A stretch of DNA of 64,000 nucleotides, from the NCBI GenBank assembly GCA_050084985.1, contig JBITNC010000001.1, positions 111,290,001 to 111,354,000 on the forward strand, given 5' to 3'. Positions within the stretch are counted from its first letter, which is position 1, and every line of letters begins with the position of its first letter. Below are positions 35,985 to 46,289 of the stretch, piece after piece. A model generated the notes under the pieces. It did not search any database. It was not told the DNA's origin and worked only from the letters and a program-made list of their open reading frames with translations. The translations under genes were made by a program, and so were the position numbers. This DNA is from Nageia nagi (taxonomy: Eukaryota > Pinophyta).

Positions 35985-36115
35985 GCCACGTTGGTTGAAG
36001 GTGGTGACTCATCAGCACCCCTGGTCTCATGGTTGCTACAAAATGTAAGCACACAGGAATCGAACTGGGGACCTTCAGTGTGTAAGACTGACGTGATAAC
36101 TGACTGAGCCACGTG
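35985..36115 (-). repeat. tRNA-Val-derived SINE-like sequence in the E2 leader
   Basis: On the minus strand an A-box-like TGGCTCAGTCAGTTATCACG is followed by an anticodon stem-loop, TCAGT-CTTACAC-ACTGA, giving anticodon TAC (valine), then GAAGGTCC and a B-box, AGTTCGATTCC. The acceptor and T stems do not pair properly, so it is not a working tRNA. The downstream tail to about 35985 is not tRNA and fits a SINE body. Clear target duplications were not found. Confidence 0.68.
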
Positions 36116-38261
36116 AATTGTTTGACCAAGTGCATAATGGCTAGCATCTAAAGTAATAGTTTAAGGTTGAATTTTTTTTTAAAAGCATCTTCCCCTTCTC
36201 ATTGGGAGCTTCCATTGCTCAATCCAATCTGCTTCTTCCTCCACTTGCTCTTACCAAGCAACCTCACCTCCCTCTGCCTACTCCTCCCTTGCACGCAGCA
36301 GCCTCCTCCCAACCCGTGACCTCTCCTCCTCTCCTCTGTAGGTGGGAAGACAAAGTTGCATGGCAGACGTTATTATAGTAACTGGGCCTCCATGTACTGA
36401 ACAGGTGGAAATGATGGCTCCTGTGTTCTCAAGAGCTGCATGGTGCTGTGCATGGTACATGATCCAGACCAAACTTGGTAACTTTAGGCTCTGCTGGATA
36501 GATAGAGCTGCATGGCATCGTGCACCTTGCTTGGTCGCCCCTACACACTAGCCTTCTACCCATGCCTCCTCTTCCTCCCTTACCGGCTGCACCTCTCCCT
36601 CCTCCCTCACCATCTCATCTACTCTTACGAATGTCCACCATCACCTCCATTGCTGACCTTGGACTCCCTCCATTAGCTATCTTCTAGTGCCTCCATGAAG
36701 GTCCTCCTCCTTCCCACGGTCAAGTGTGATGGCTGCCAAACATTTGCAAGTCCTCCTTGTCATTTAATTCACTTAGATGCATTAAGTTTGTTTTGTTGAC
36801 CACCTACATTTTTGCACTTCCAAAAAGCAACGTATGCTCTTCTTGAAGAAAAAGGGGGGTCATAATTTTATAACTACAAAGCATTTAATTTTTTTTTTTT
36901 TTGACTTAGGAGTATTTTTAGTGCTTAAGGTAGACAAAGCATTAAAATTGCATGAAGTAGGGGTATGGGTCTCCTATTACAACTTGCACACATATACCTC
37001 TTAGGCAATTAATTTTTTTACTTACTTGCTTACAAGTCAAATTGCTCCCATTAAATGCACTTAGGAGTACTTAGAATAATTCTAATATTTTACTCAAAAT
37101 TGCATGTTTAAAATTACTAAAAGTGCACATGCAATTTTTTAATGCTAACCTCTTAGCAGTTTTTGTAAGCATAGTAATTTAGCCTAAGCATGCTATTTTT
37201 TAAGTAAATAAGGGAAAATTTTTAATTAAAATGCATACTTATAAGACAAGTCTTAGCATACAATTTTTTTTAGGGATAAAACTTTAAGTGAAAAGGGGGG
37301 AATTGGTATAATTTTTACTTAAATTTTATCTAGATCTTGAATGCTAGACTTATGATGCATGTATCTTTATCTTGTTTGAAGAATAAAACATGCGTAGGAC
37401 TTAAATTTTTAAGTTAAATAATGCATGATGCATGATTACTTAATTTTTTTAAGTCATGGAACAATGCATGTTATGAATTAAATACTAAGTAGGACTTAGT
37501 TCTTTTATTTAATTCATTAAGTGCTTGAATATATTGAGCAAAATATACAAAATGTAAAAGTCCTTTAGGGGTTAGTACAAAACCCATTGGACTTTTTAAG
37601 GTTTTTTCAAGCTTGTGTGGATGATGCAATTTTACTTTACTTTATATTTTTGCACAATTTGCTTATACTTGCAAAAATGCAAATATTGAAAGTAACCCCT
37701 AAAATAAACACATCCGCATGTATTCTTCCACAACATGACTTGTTTGGGGAGCCACAAGGTGAGGACAGGGCAGACTGGAGCCCTTTTAGTCCGAAGAACC
37801 GAGTGGTGGTAAGTCCATCTTAATTGCCCCTAAGACCTCTGTTGGATTGGACATAACTCTATTAGGTGGACAGGCATGTGTGTAGTGATACCACATGTCT
37901 GCACGTCCATTCAGGGATTATCCTGATAACCTAGGAGGAAAATTGAAAACCTTAATCAAGATAATTAAAATGGCTGGTCCAAGATACATCGGATCCTTGG
38001 AAAATAGTTGGTACTTCTCCTTGTGAGAGTATATTACTGACCAAGGTGAACTGGTTGAGGACTGGTAGTACCTGGGCTCCACCTTGCGGGCATCCAGGTG
38101 AAGGCCTAATTCTACACAAGAAAACAACCCCAACATTATTCATCTACGGATCATGGTTATAAGTTTGCACATGTGGGACATGTTTACTTATGTTTGATTT
38201 GTATAGATGGAAACTTGTAAAAATTTGCATTCTTATTGCATATTTATTTTTTGTACAGACA

Positions 38262-39470
38262 ATGGTTGAAACCTTCATACCCAAGCACATACTCGACGGT
38301 TCCAACTACGGCATATGGGAACCTCGTATGAGAGCTGAGTTACAGGCAAGAAAGCTATGGCAGATAGTAAATGAAGATCTAGTTGCTCCTACAGATGAGA
38401 AGGCCCTTGAAATTTACAACTCAAAGAATGAGTTAGCAACCTCAATGATCTATCATGCAGTCTTAAATGACATCCTTCTCATGATTTCTTCCTCGACATC
38501 AGCAAAAGAAGCTTGGGATAGACTAAAGAAAATTTACCTTGGGTCCAAATTTTCAAGAAGGTTCACCATTCTACAAAAGTTGTTGCAGTATCGTCAAGGA
38601 GAAGATGAAAGTGCCTCAATCTACTTGAACAAAATCATTGACCTAAGGACACAACTGGTTAGCTGTGGGTGCAATTGGATCAATGATGAGTTCATGGTCT
38701 TCATTATTCTTCAAAGCCTCTCTACAAAGTTCAGTAACTTTGTCATAGTTATGGAGACTAGGCTCGATGATGAAGAAGATGTTATCTCCCTTGATAATCT
38801 TTCTAGACTCCTTTTGAAGCATGAGGAAACTTTGAACAAGAAAATGTTGAACATTTCTCCAAAGGATAATAGCATTGCTCTAGGAGCAACTAAAACTCCT
38901 TTCAAGAAGATGTTTAAACATTATAAATTCAAATATAATAAATCCTCATCAATCATCAGGAAGCACAACAACTTCAAGCAAAGGAATGACAAAGCTGGAT
39001 CAAGCAAACCAACACCGCAGGAAAAGTTTGATGGGAATTGTAACTTCTGTGCAATCTTTGGGCATAAAGAGTATGATTGTCGCAAAAAGAAATTTGCTCA
39101 AAAAGGAAAGGGAAATGCAAATGTGAGAAATTTCAATAATAAAAAGAAGAACAAGCATGTTGCTTCTGTTGCCTACTACTCAATGACTCAAACTATTTCA
39201 AATGATTGGATTATTGATTCAGGATGCACTAATCACATGTGTTATGGAAAGGATAAGTTTGAAAATTTTCATAAGTACAACAAGGATACAGTTGTGATAG
39301 GTGATAATACAGTCCTTTATGTTCAAGGAATAGGGAATGTGAAGATTCATGGAAAGGCGCTTGATAATGTCTTTTATGTGCCTAAGCTAAGGATGAATCT
39401 TATCTCTGTAATTCAGATTACAAGGACAGGATGCTCATTTGAGTTTACCTCACACTCCTGGTGTGTTTAA
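38262..39470 (+). CDS. Gag and protease of E2 (open frame)
   Basis: 402 codons from ATG 38262, chosen because E1 and E0 start at the same place right after the acceptor-like site. Residues about 1-220 are the copia Gag (UBN2-type), with G-S-N-Y-G-I-W and S-A-K-E-A-W-D-R-L-K motifs. The CCHC zinc knuckle is at residues 260-273 (C-N-F-C...G-H...D-C), surrounded by a Lys/Asn-rich RNA-binding part. The aspartic protease site D-S-G starts at residue 319. The frame ends at a TAA created by a one-base T insertion near 39466; without it the frame would continue into the pre-integrase domain. Gag forms cytoplasmic particles and the protease processes the precursor. Confidence 0.93.
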   Translation: MVETFIPKHILDGSNYGIWEPRMRAELQARKLWQIVNEDLVAPTDEKALEIYNSKNELATSMIYHAVLNDILLMISSSTSAKEAWDRLKKIYLGSKFSRRFTILQKLLQYRQGEDESASIYLNKIIDLRTQLVSCGCNWINDEFMVFIILQSLSTKFSNFVIVMETRLDDEEDVISLDNLSRLLLKHEETLNKKMLNISPKDNSIALGATKTPFKKMFKHYKFKYNKSSSIIRKHNNFKQRNDKAGSSKPTPQEKFDGNCNFCAIFGHKEYDCRKKKFAQKGKGNANVRNFNNKKKNKHVASVAYYSMTQTISNDWIIDSGCTNHMCYGKDKFENFHKYNKDTVVIGDNTVLYVQGIGNVKIHGKALDNVFYVPKLRMNLISVIQITRTGCSFEFTSHSWCV

Positions 39471-39798
39471 GAAAGGACTTACCACTTTGATGAAAGGATC
39501 AGTAAAGAATGACCTTTATATTGTGGATCAAGTACCTTCAAAGATTTGTCTTGCTACAAATGTGTGTTCAAAAGGTAATCTTTGGCATCAACGATTAGGG
39601 CACCTTAACCACAAGAGTATTCAAGATATGAAAACTCAAGAACTTGTGGAAGGTTTACCTAATATTTCACCCACAATTGGTCTTTGTGAAAGATGCATTC
39701 TTGGAAAGATGAATAGGCAAAAGTTTGAAAAGGATAAGGCAACTCGGGCTACTCGTCCTCTTCAGCTTATGCATTCAGATTTGATGGGTCCATTTTAG
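39471..39798 (+). pseudogene. Pre-integrase zinc-finger segment of E2
   Basis: In the +1 frame after the frameshift: W-H-Q-R-L-G-H-L-N-H-K-S and L-C-E-R-C-I-L-G-K-M, the HHCC finger that opens copia integrase. It ends at the TAG at 39796-39798, at the same codon as in E-A, E0 and E1. Confidence 0.9.
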
Positions 39799-41769
39799 AC
39801 TAAGTCTCTAGGGGGAGCTTCTTATGTTATGACCTTCATTGATGACTTCAGTAGGATGACATTTGGTTATCTACTTGAGCACAAGGATCAAACTTTTGAT
39901 TGATTTAAAGACTTCAAGGCACTTGTTGAAAATCAAACTAATTTTAAGATCAAAATGCTGAGATCTGATAATGGGGGTGAATATAATAGCAATGAGTTTA
40001 ACGATTATTGTGTTAAACATGGGATCAAGCGGTAATTCACAATCCCATACACCCTTCAGCAAAATGGAGTTGCTGAAAGAAAGAATCGCACCATTATGGA
40101 AATGGCAAGATGCATGTTGGGTAACCTTCCTAGTTTCTTATGGGGAGAAGCTGTTCACACTGCTATTCACACCCTTAATAGGTGTCCTACTAAAGCAGTT
40201 GAAGGAAAAACTCTGTATGAAGCATGGACAAGAAATAAACCTAACATCTCACACTTCAGGGTCTTTGGATGTGATGCATTTACCTTCATTACCTTAGAGA
40301 AAAGAAAGAAGCTAGACAAAAGATCAGAAAAATGCATCTTTGTGGGGTATGATAATCAGCATAGAGGTTACAGGCTCTACTCCTCATCCCATAAAACAGT
40401 CTTTGTTTCTAGGGATGTCAAGTTCAATGAACTTCCTGAGGATATGACTTCTCATGCTGAGGTGTCTGATTTAGATGATTCTATGCCTGCACCTAATTGG
40501 TTGGATGATCATGTAGGGAAGTCACCACAAGAGCAAAATTCTCCAGCTCAGAGAATTACAAGAAGTATGACCTTGAATAAATCCTTATTTGCCAAAATTG
40601 ATAATATGAATGAGCCATCAACATTCAAAGAAGCTTCCAAGCAAGAGTGTTGGATGGAAGCTATGAAAGTTGAGTACGAGGCACTCATGAAAAATGAAAC
40701 TTGGGATTTGGTTCCTTATCCCAATGAGAAAAATGTGATTGGAAATAAATGGATTTACAAGGTCAAGTACAATTCTGATGGAGAAGTTGAAAAATACAAA
40801 GCAAGGTTAGTGGCCAAAGGATTCACTCAAAAATATGGTATTGATTATGAGGAAACTTTTGCTTCTGTGGCCAAAATGCCTACTGTGAGGATAATCCTTG
40901 CTCTTTCTGCAGCTCAGGGATGGAAAGTTTTCCAACTTGATGTCAAGAGTGCATTTCTCAATGGTGACTTGGATGTAGAAATCTACATGAATCAACCAGA
41001 AGGATTTATTCCAGAAGGAAAAGAGTCTCTTGTGTGCAAGCTAAAGAAGTCTTTGTATGGACTTAAACAAGCACCTAGAGCATGGTACAAGAAAATTTTA
41101 GGATTCTTTACAGATATTGGTTTTTCCAAGTGCTTCTCCGACTCAGATCTCTATGTACTCAATCAAGGAAAAGACGTGGTCTTAATTCTCCTTTATGTGG
41201 ATGATCTTCTCCTAACAGGCAACAATATTGAAATCATCCAAGAGTGCATATCCAAACTGAAGGCAACATTTGAAATGACTGATCTAGGTCTATTGCATTA
41301 CTATCTTGGAATGCAAGTATACCAACACAAAGATTGTACTTATCTTAGTCAATCTAAGTATATATCAGACATCTTGCAAAAGTTTGGAATGGAGGAGTGT
41401 AGATATGCTGCAATACCTATTTCTCCTGGAATCGTTGTATCACTGAGCTCAGATTCTCAGTTGGCTGATGCTACAGCTTATAGGCAATTGATCGGTAGTC
41501 TTCTGTATCTGACTATCTCTCGTCCTGATATTGCCTTTGCAGTGAATCTGATGGCACGATTCATGCAAAAACCATATGTTGAACACCTCAATGCTATGAA
41601 GCAAATCTTGAGGTATGTGGTAGGGACAAAGGATCTTGCTCTTAAGTATTCCAAAGTGCCCTCAATTGTTCTCTCAGGGTTCTCAGATTCTGATTATGGG
41701 GGAGATAGAGATGACAAAAAATCAACCTCTGCATATGTGTTCAGCATTGGTTCAGGTGCTATCTCTTAG
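39799..41769 (+). pseudogene. Integrase core, reverse transcriptase and start of RNase H of E2
   Basis: The integrase core (F-I-D-D-F-S-R-M-T-F; S-D-N-G-G-E-Y) has a TGA at about 39901 and a TAA at about 40033. From 40096 the frame is open for 557 codons: integrase C-terminus, a linker, RT from about residue 190 (E-T-W-D-L-V-P), K-A-R-L-V-A-K-G, L-D-V-K-S-A-F-L-N-G, S-L-Y-G-L-K-Q-A-P-R-A-W-Y and YVDD at residues 367-370 (41194-41205), then the start of RNase H. It ends at TAG 41767-41769, where E1 has TGG. Confidence 0.95.
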
Positions 41770-42159
41770 GCTTCCAAGAAGCAACCTACTGTGACTCTTT
41801 CTACCACTGAAGCCGAATATCGAGCCATGTCTGTTGCCACCCAAGAAGCTATTTGGCTTAGACATCTTCTAAACGAAATTGGGTATAAGCAAAATGGCCC
41901 ATCTCTTATTTCTACAGACAATCAATCGGCTATCTCTTTGGCTAAGAATCCTGTGTTCCATCAGAGAACCAAACATGTGGAAATCCAAGCCCATTTTATC
42001 AGGGAGAAGGTTCTAGATGACATCATACACTTGGAGTATTGTCCATCTACTGAAAAATCTGTTGATCTATTCACCAAGCCCCTTCCTAAAGCTCAGTTCA
42101 GTAAGCTTAGGGATTCTCTCGGGTTGGTGAAGTTGCCCTCAAGGGGGAGTGAAGTTTGA
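41770..42159 (+). pseudogene. RNase H C-terminal part of E2
   Basis: Reads T-L-S-T-T-E-A-E-Y-R-A-M-S, T-D-N-Q-S-A-I-S-L, N-P-V-F-H-Q-R-T-K-H-V-E and L-F-T-K-P-L-P, the copia RNase H signature, in frame with the RT but after the TAG at 41767. The natural stop TGA is at 42157-42159, overlapping the end of a purine run (AAGGGGGAG at about 42141). Confidence 0.94.
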
Positions 42160-42240
42160 ACCTTTGTTAATGATGACAACTTCACCTCTAAGAGGCTCTT
42201 TTGTTGTTGTATAGCATGTGTTGATTATGATATACCTTTG

Positions 42241-42761
42241 TGGTAAGTTTGCTCTACGTGACAAACTTGTTGTACATTTTTATACCTCCGTGGTAAGTTT
42301 GCTCTGCGTGATAAACTTGTTGTACATTTTTATACCTCCGTGGTAAGTTTGCTCTGCGTGACAAACTTGTTGTACATATTTATACCTCTGTGGTAAGTTT
42401 GCTCTGCATGACAAACTTATTGTACTTATTTATACCTCCATGGTGAGTTTGCTCTGCATGAGAAACGCGTTGTACAATTTTTGAGCATATAATAAATATA
42501 CCTCCGTGGTAAGTTCGCTCTATGTGACGAACTTGTTGTACATTCTATACCTCTGGTGAGTTTGCTCTGCATGAGAAACTCGTTGTACAATTTTTATGCT
42601 CTATACCTCCGTGGTGAGTTTGCTCTACATAAGAAACTCGTTGTACAAGATTTGAGCATATAATTAATATACCTCTGTGGTAAGTTCGCTCTGCATGATG
42701 AACTTGTTGTACATTCTATACCTCCATGGTGAGTTTGCTCTGCATGAGAAACTCATTGTAC
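42241..42761 (+). repeat. Ten-unit hairpin array in the 3' region of E2
   Basis: Units of about 50-65 bp with core TGGT(A/G)AGTT(T/C)GCTCTGC.TGA, then the complementary arm and TTGTAC. They start at about 42241, 42291, 42341, 42391, 42442, 42508, 42551, 42612, 42677 and 42727. Arms are AAGTTTG/CAAACTT, AAGTTCG/CGAACTT or GAGTTT/AAACTC, with an occasional G-T pair; only the fifth unit has a broken arm. The spacer begins TATACCTCCG. Three such units are in E1, and one eroded unit is in E0 (about 45667). Confidence 0.93.
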
Positions 42762-43236
42762 AATTTTTATGCTCTATTAATAATCAACACATGTTATATA
42801 CAACAGGTGACTATGAGTGATGGCTTGGCATCTCTGTGATGACTTATAGTGCACCATTAATCAGTTATTTATAAGATAGCATTATTTGATTCTCTTATTT
42901 GAATATATGATGCATATAACTGATTTTATTCATGAGTTGCTTGTAGCATGCAGGATCTTCTTCAGAAATGCAGGTTACTCACCTTGTGAAAGCAAGCTCA
43001 TGGAGACTCACATGTCAGCTTAAAGTTGATCGACTACTATGTACAATGAAACCAGTTGTGGTTAATGATTGTATTGTAAACCATTTTGTCAAATGGTAAT
43101 GTAGTGAGTCTCATACTAGTTCTCAAAAAGATTCTCAAATATGTAAATGTTCTTATCTCCACTTGTATCTCTATGGAGGAGAACTCTCTCTTACTCTCTC
43201 TCTTCTTTCTTCTACGCTCTATCCCAATATTGCATT
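42762..43236 (+). other. 3' region of E2 between hairpin array and polypurine tract
   Basis: About 475 bp, nearly identical to the E1 remainder at 43745-44187 and related to E0 45840-46289. No open frame of note. A late stretch, CTCTCTCTTACTCTCTCTCTTC, is pyrimidine-rich. Confidence 0.75.
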
Positions 43237-43245
43237 AAGGGGGAG
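43237..43245 (+). promoter_or_regulatory. Polypurine tract of E2
   Basis: AAGGGGGAG immediately before TGTTAG of the 3' LTR. The same motif precedes the 3' LTRs of E0 (46290-46298) and E1 (AAGAGGGAG, 44188-44196). Confidence 0.9.
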
Positions 43246-43739
43246 TGTTAGAATTTGTAATGAAATATTGTGAATATCTAAACTCCTTGTAAGTTTAATT
43301 AATCACTTAAAGGATATGTAGATACCTTAAGGGATTAATTGAATTCTTTATTATGTGTGGACTTTGACCGAACCATGGGGTTAGTTGGTAGGTTAAAGTT
43401 AGGTCACACATTTATTGTAACCCTAACCTTACCCTTGGGTTAAAGGGAGGTTAGGGAGGTGCTCTCAAGATATAAATAGAGGGCCTCTCCTCTTGTAAAC
43501 ACATCTAAGTTTTGGAGTAAGATTACTCTACTAGGTTGTGTAGGAGAGAGCAAGAGAATAGTTGTAAGAGAGGCATAGATTGAGAATAGAGAACTAGTTG
43601 TGGATGTACTCCCAAGGAGGGAGGAACCACATTATATTGGTGTCATATTGTGTGAATGATGTTCTTAGAATTGTAGATGATGAATGATTTAGCTTCCTAG
43701 TCTTGGACCTTGGGAATTAGATCTAGGCTAATTCCATCA
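43246..43739 (+). repeat. 3' LTR of E2 (494 bp)
   Basis: Same ends as the 5' copy. Differences seen by eye: C/T near position 51, T/G in GACC(T/G)AACC, C/A in CAAG(C/A)TATA and A/C in TACT(A/C)CC. Confidence 0.98.
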
Positions 43740-43744
43740 ATGTC
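43740..43744 (+). repeat. Target duplication of E2, right copy (ATGTC)
   Basis: Matches 34928-34932 exactly. Confidence 0.95.
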
Positions 43745-44187
43745 TATATACAACAGGTGACTATGAGTGATGGCTTGGCATCTCCGTGATGACTTATAGT
43801 GCACCATTGATCAGTTATTTATAAGATGGCATTATTTGATTCTCTTATTTGAATATATGATGCATCTAAGTGATTTTGTTCATGAGTTGCTTGTAACATG
43901 CAGGATCTTCTTTAGAAATGCAGGTTACTCACCTTGTGTAAGCAAGCTCATGGAGACTCACATGTCAGCTTAAAGTTGATCGACTACTATGTACAGTGAA
44001 ACCAGTTATGGTTAATGATTGTATTGTAAACCATTTTGTCAAATGGTAATGTAGTGAGTCTCAAACTAGTTCTCAAAAAAGATTCTCAAATATGTAAATG
44101 TTCTCATCTCCACTTGTATCTCTATGGAGGAGAACTCTCTCTTACTCTCTCTTTTCTCTCTTCTATGCTCTATCCCAATATTGCATT
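43745..44187 (+). other. 3' region of E1, second part
   Basis: Continues the E1 sequence interrupted at 34932. It aligns base for base, with few changes, to 42795-43236 of E2. Confidence 0.88.
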
Positions 44188-44196
44188 AAGAGGGAG
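44188..44196 (+). promoter_or_regulatory. Polypurine tract of E1
   Basis: AAGAGGGAG directly before the 3' LTR. Confidence 0.88.
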
Positions 44197-44653
44197 TGTT
44201 AGAATTTGTAATGAAATATTGTGAATATCTAAACTCCTTGTAAATTCAATTAATCACTTAAAGGATATGTAGATACCTTAAGGGATTAATTGAATTCTTT
44301 ATTATGTAGACTTTGACTTTACCATGTGGTTAGTTGGTAGGTTAAAGTTAGGTGATACATTTATTGTAACCCTAACCTTACCCTTGGGTTAAAGGGAGGT
44401 TAGGGAGGTGCTCTCAAGCTATAAATAGAGGGCCTCTCCTCTTGTAACATAACTAAGTTTTTGGAGTAAGATTACTCTACTAGTTGTGTAGGAGAGAAAG
44501 AGAATTGTTGTAAGAGGTGCATAGATTGAGAATTGAGAACTAGTTATGGATGTACTCCCAAGGAGGGAGGAACCACATTATATTTGTGTTATGTTGAATG
44601 GTTGAGTTTCCTAGTCTTGGACCTTAAGGATTAGAGTAGATCTAAATCCTTCA
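44197..44653 (+). repeat. 3' LTR of E1 (457 bp)
   Basis: Same ends and length as 27268-27724, with about six differences, four of them A/G changes. Confidence 0.97.
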
Positions 44654-44658
44654 AAAAT
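44654..44658 (+). repeat. Target duplication of E1, right copy (AAAAT)
   Basis: Matches 27263-27267. The E0 RT resumes immediately after it (CATTCAAGAATGCATATC). Confidence 0.93.
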
Positions 44659-45582
44659 CATTCAAGAATGCATATCTAAACTTAAGGTAACATTTGAAAT
44701 GATTGATCTTGGTCTCTTCCACTACTATCTTAGAATGTAAGTGTATCAATACAAGGCTTGTACCTATCTCAATCAATCTATGTATATATTAAACATCTTG
44801 TAGAATTTTGGAATGGAGGGATATAGATATGCTACAATCTCAATCTCTCCTAAAATCACTATTTTTTTGAGCTCCAACTCTCAGTTAGCTGATGCTTCAG
44901 CTTATAGGTAATTAATTGGTATTCTTTTGTATTTGACTATATCTAGACCATATATTACCTTTGTAGTGAATTTGATGGCACGATTTATGTAGAAATCATA
45001 TGTTGAGCACTTCAATGCTGTTAAACAAATCTTGAGGTATGTTGCAAGGACTAAGGATCTTACACTCAAGTATTCTAATTTGCCTTCTTTTATTCTCTTT
45101 GGATTCTCGAATTTTGATTATGGGGGAGATAGAGATGATAGAAAATCAACCTTTATGTATGTGTTTAGCATTGGTTTAGGTGCTATCTCTTAGGCTTCCA
45201 AGAAGTAGCCTACTGTTTCTCTTTCCATCATAGAAGCTAAATACTATGCCATGTCTATTGCAGCCTAGAAAACCATTTGGTTAAGGCTCTTCTGAAAGAA
45301 ATTATGTATGAGCAAGGTGGCTCATATTTGATTTATTCAAATAGTCAATCGACTATTTCTTTAGCTAAGAATCATGTGTTTCATCAAAGAATAAAACATA
45401 TAAAAATCCATACTCATTTTATTAGGGAGAAGGTTCTTGATGGCATCATACACCTAGAGTATTGTCCATCCACCTTGAACTCTACTGATTTGTTCACCAA
45501 ACCCCTCTTGAAAGCTTAGTTCTATAAGCTTAGGGATGCTATTGGTTTGGTTAAGTTACCCTCAAGGGATAGTGAAGTTTGA
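44654..45582 (+). pseudogene. Degenerate RT C-terminus and RNase H of E0, second part
   Basis: Continues the RT from 27267: T-F-E-M-I-D-L-G-L-F-H-Y-Y-L, then the RNase H with K-T-K-H-like, F-I-R-E-K-V-L-D-G-I-I-H-L-E-Y-C-P-S-T and L-F-T-K-P (frame 45277-45519). Several stops (for example GTAG in place of a Gln codon at about 44990). The natural stop, TGA, is at 45580-45582. Confidence 0.92.
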
Positions 45583-46289
45583 AATTTTGTGTTGAATTCA
45601 TGTTTGTGATAACAACTTGACCCTTAAAAGGATTTTATGCTATATAATGTTTATTTTATTGTATACCTTTGTGGTAATTTTGCTCTACATGAGGAACTTA
45701 TTGTATAAATTTTTTAAAGAAAAAGATTGGTCAATCTAGCATTGTTCAATTGTCCATGTGTGAGGAACTCTTATGTGTGTTTTGGCATTGTTCAGTTATC
45801 CATATGTGAGGAACTCATATGTGCATGCTCTATTTTGTAATGATAATCAACACATGTTTTATATACAGTAGGTGATTGAGTTTTTTTTTTGCATGGCATC
45901 TTCGTGATGACTTATAGTGCACCATTAATTAGTTCATAATGACATTTGTATGATTCATCTATCCTTGTTGAGATGAATATGTTGCATCTAACTGATTTTG
46001 TTATTTGAGATGCTTATGGCTTTTAGGTTCCTTCGAGATTGTAGTTACCTATCACAAGAATGTATGTTCTTAGAGACTCTTCATGACTTCTAGTTGGATA
46101 ACTACTTCATGTACATTGAAACTGGTTGAGGTTAATGATTGTATTTGGCAAAGTAGTGAGTCTCAAACTAGATCTTTCTTACATCAAAAATATGTAAAAG
46201 CTTCTCATTTTTGTTGTATCTATTTGAAGAAGAACTCTCTTACTTTCTCTCTTTCTTCTCTTTTATTCACTCTATCCTAATATTGCATT
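45583..46289 (+). other. 3' region of E0
   Basis: Related to the 3' regions of E1 and E2. One eroded hairpin unit is at about 45667-45704 (TGGTAATTTTGCTCTACATGAGGAACTTATTG), and two diverged relatives (CCATGTGTGAGGAACTC) follow at 45752 and 45800. The hairpin stem is largely lost here. Confidence 0.7.

Larger units (their letters stand above)
35427..38261 (+). other. Long leader of E2, probable 5' UTR intron
   Basis: Starts with the AG/GTAACA donor-like site (GT at 35526-35527), followed by AAAG/GTATAA. It ends with a T-rich tract and TTGTACAG/AC (AG at 38257-38258) just before the gag ATG. Its middle differs from that of E1: a tRNA-Val-like sequence (35985-36115, minus) and a C/T-rich block (about 36185-36740). 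From about 36880 it matches E1. A short stretch at 36111-36140 (GTGAATTGTTTGAC) matches the PPR fragment of E1. Confidence 0.7.
34933..43739 (+). mobile_element. Ty1/copia retrotransposon E2, innermost and youngest
   Basis: Complete 8.8-kb element with two 494-bp LTRs (about four differences), exact ATGTC duplications, primer site, leader, gag-pol, hairpin array and polypurine tract. It is inserted in the 3' region of its relative E1. The gag-protease frame is open, but the polyprotein has one frameshift and four stops, so it is not autonomous as it stands. Confidence 0.98.
27268..44653 (+). mobile_element. Ty1/copia retrotransposon E1, middle layer of the nest
   Basis: Complete element with two 457-bp LTRs, inserted in the RT of E0 and itself split by E2 at 34933-43739. 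Without E2 it is about 8.6 kb. The LTRs differ at about six positions by eye. The gag-pol has at least ten stops, so it is no longer autonomous. It belongs to the same coding lineage as E0 but to a different LTR subfamily shared with E2. Confidence 0.97.

Noticed and set aside
35906-36112. 68-codon minus-strand ORF in the E2 leader
   Set aside because: It translates the tRNA-Val-derived sequence and its tail; not a protein gene.
36050-36115. Functional tRNA-Val gene
   Set aside because: The acceptor and T stems do not pair; only the D-arm, anticodon arm and B-box are well kept.
36342-36551. 69-codon ORF with M-G-R-Q-S-C-M start, considered as captured gene
   Set aside because: No family recognised and no splice or repeat context. 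Kept only as part of the variable leader block.
42241-42761. Hairpin array considered as a CRISPR array
   Set aside because: The spacers are near-identical, the setting is a eukaryotic retrotransposon and no cas genes exist. The units are tandem repeats.
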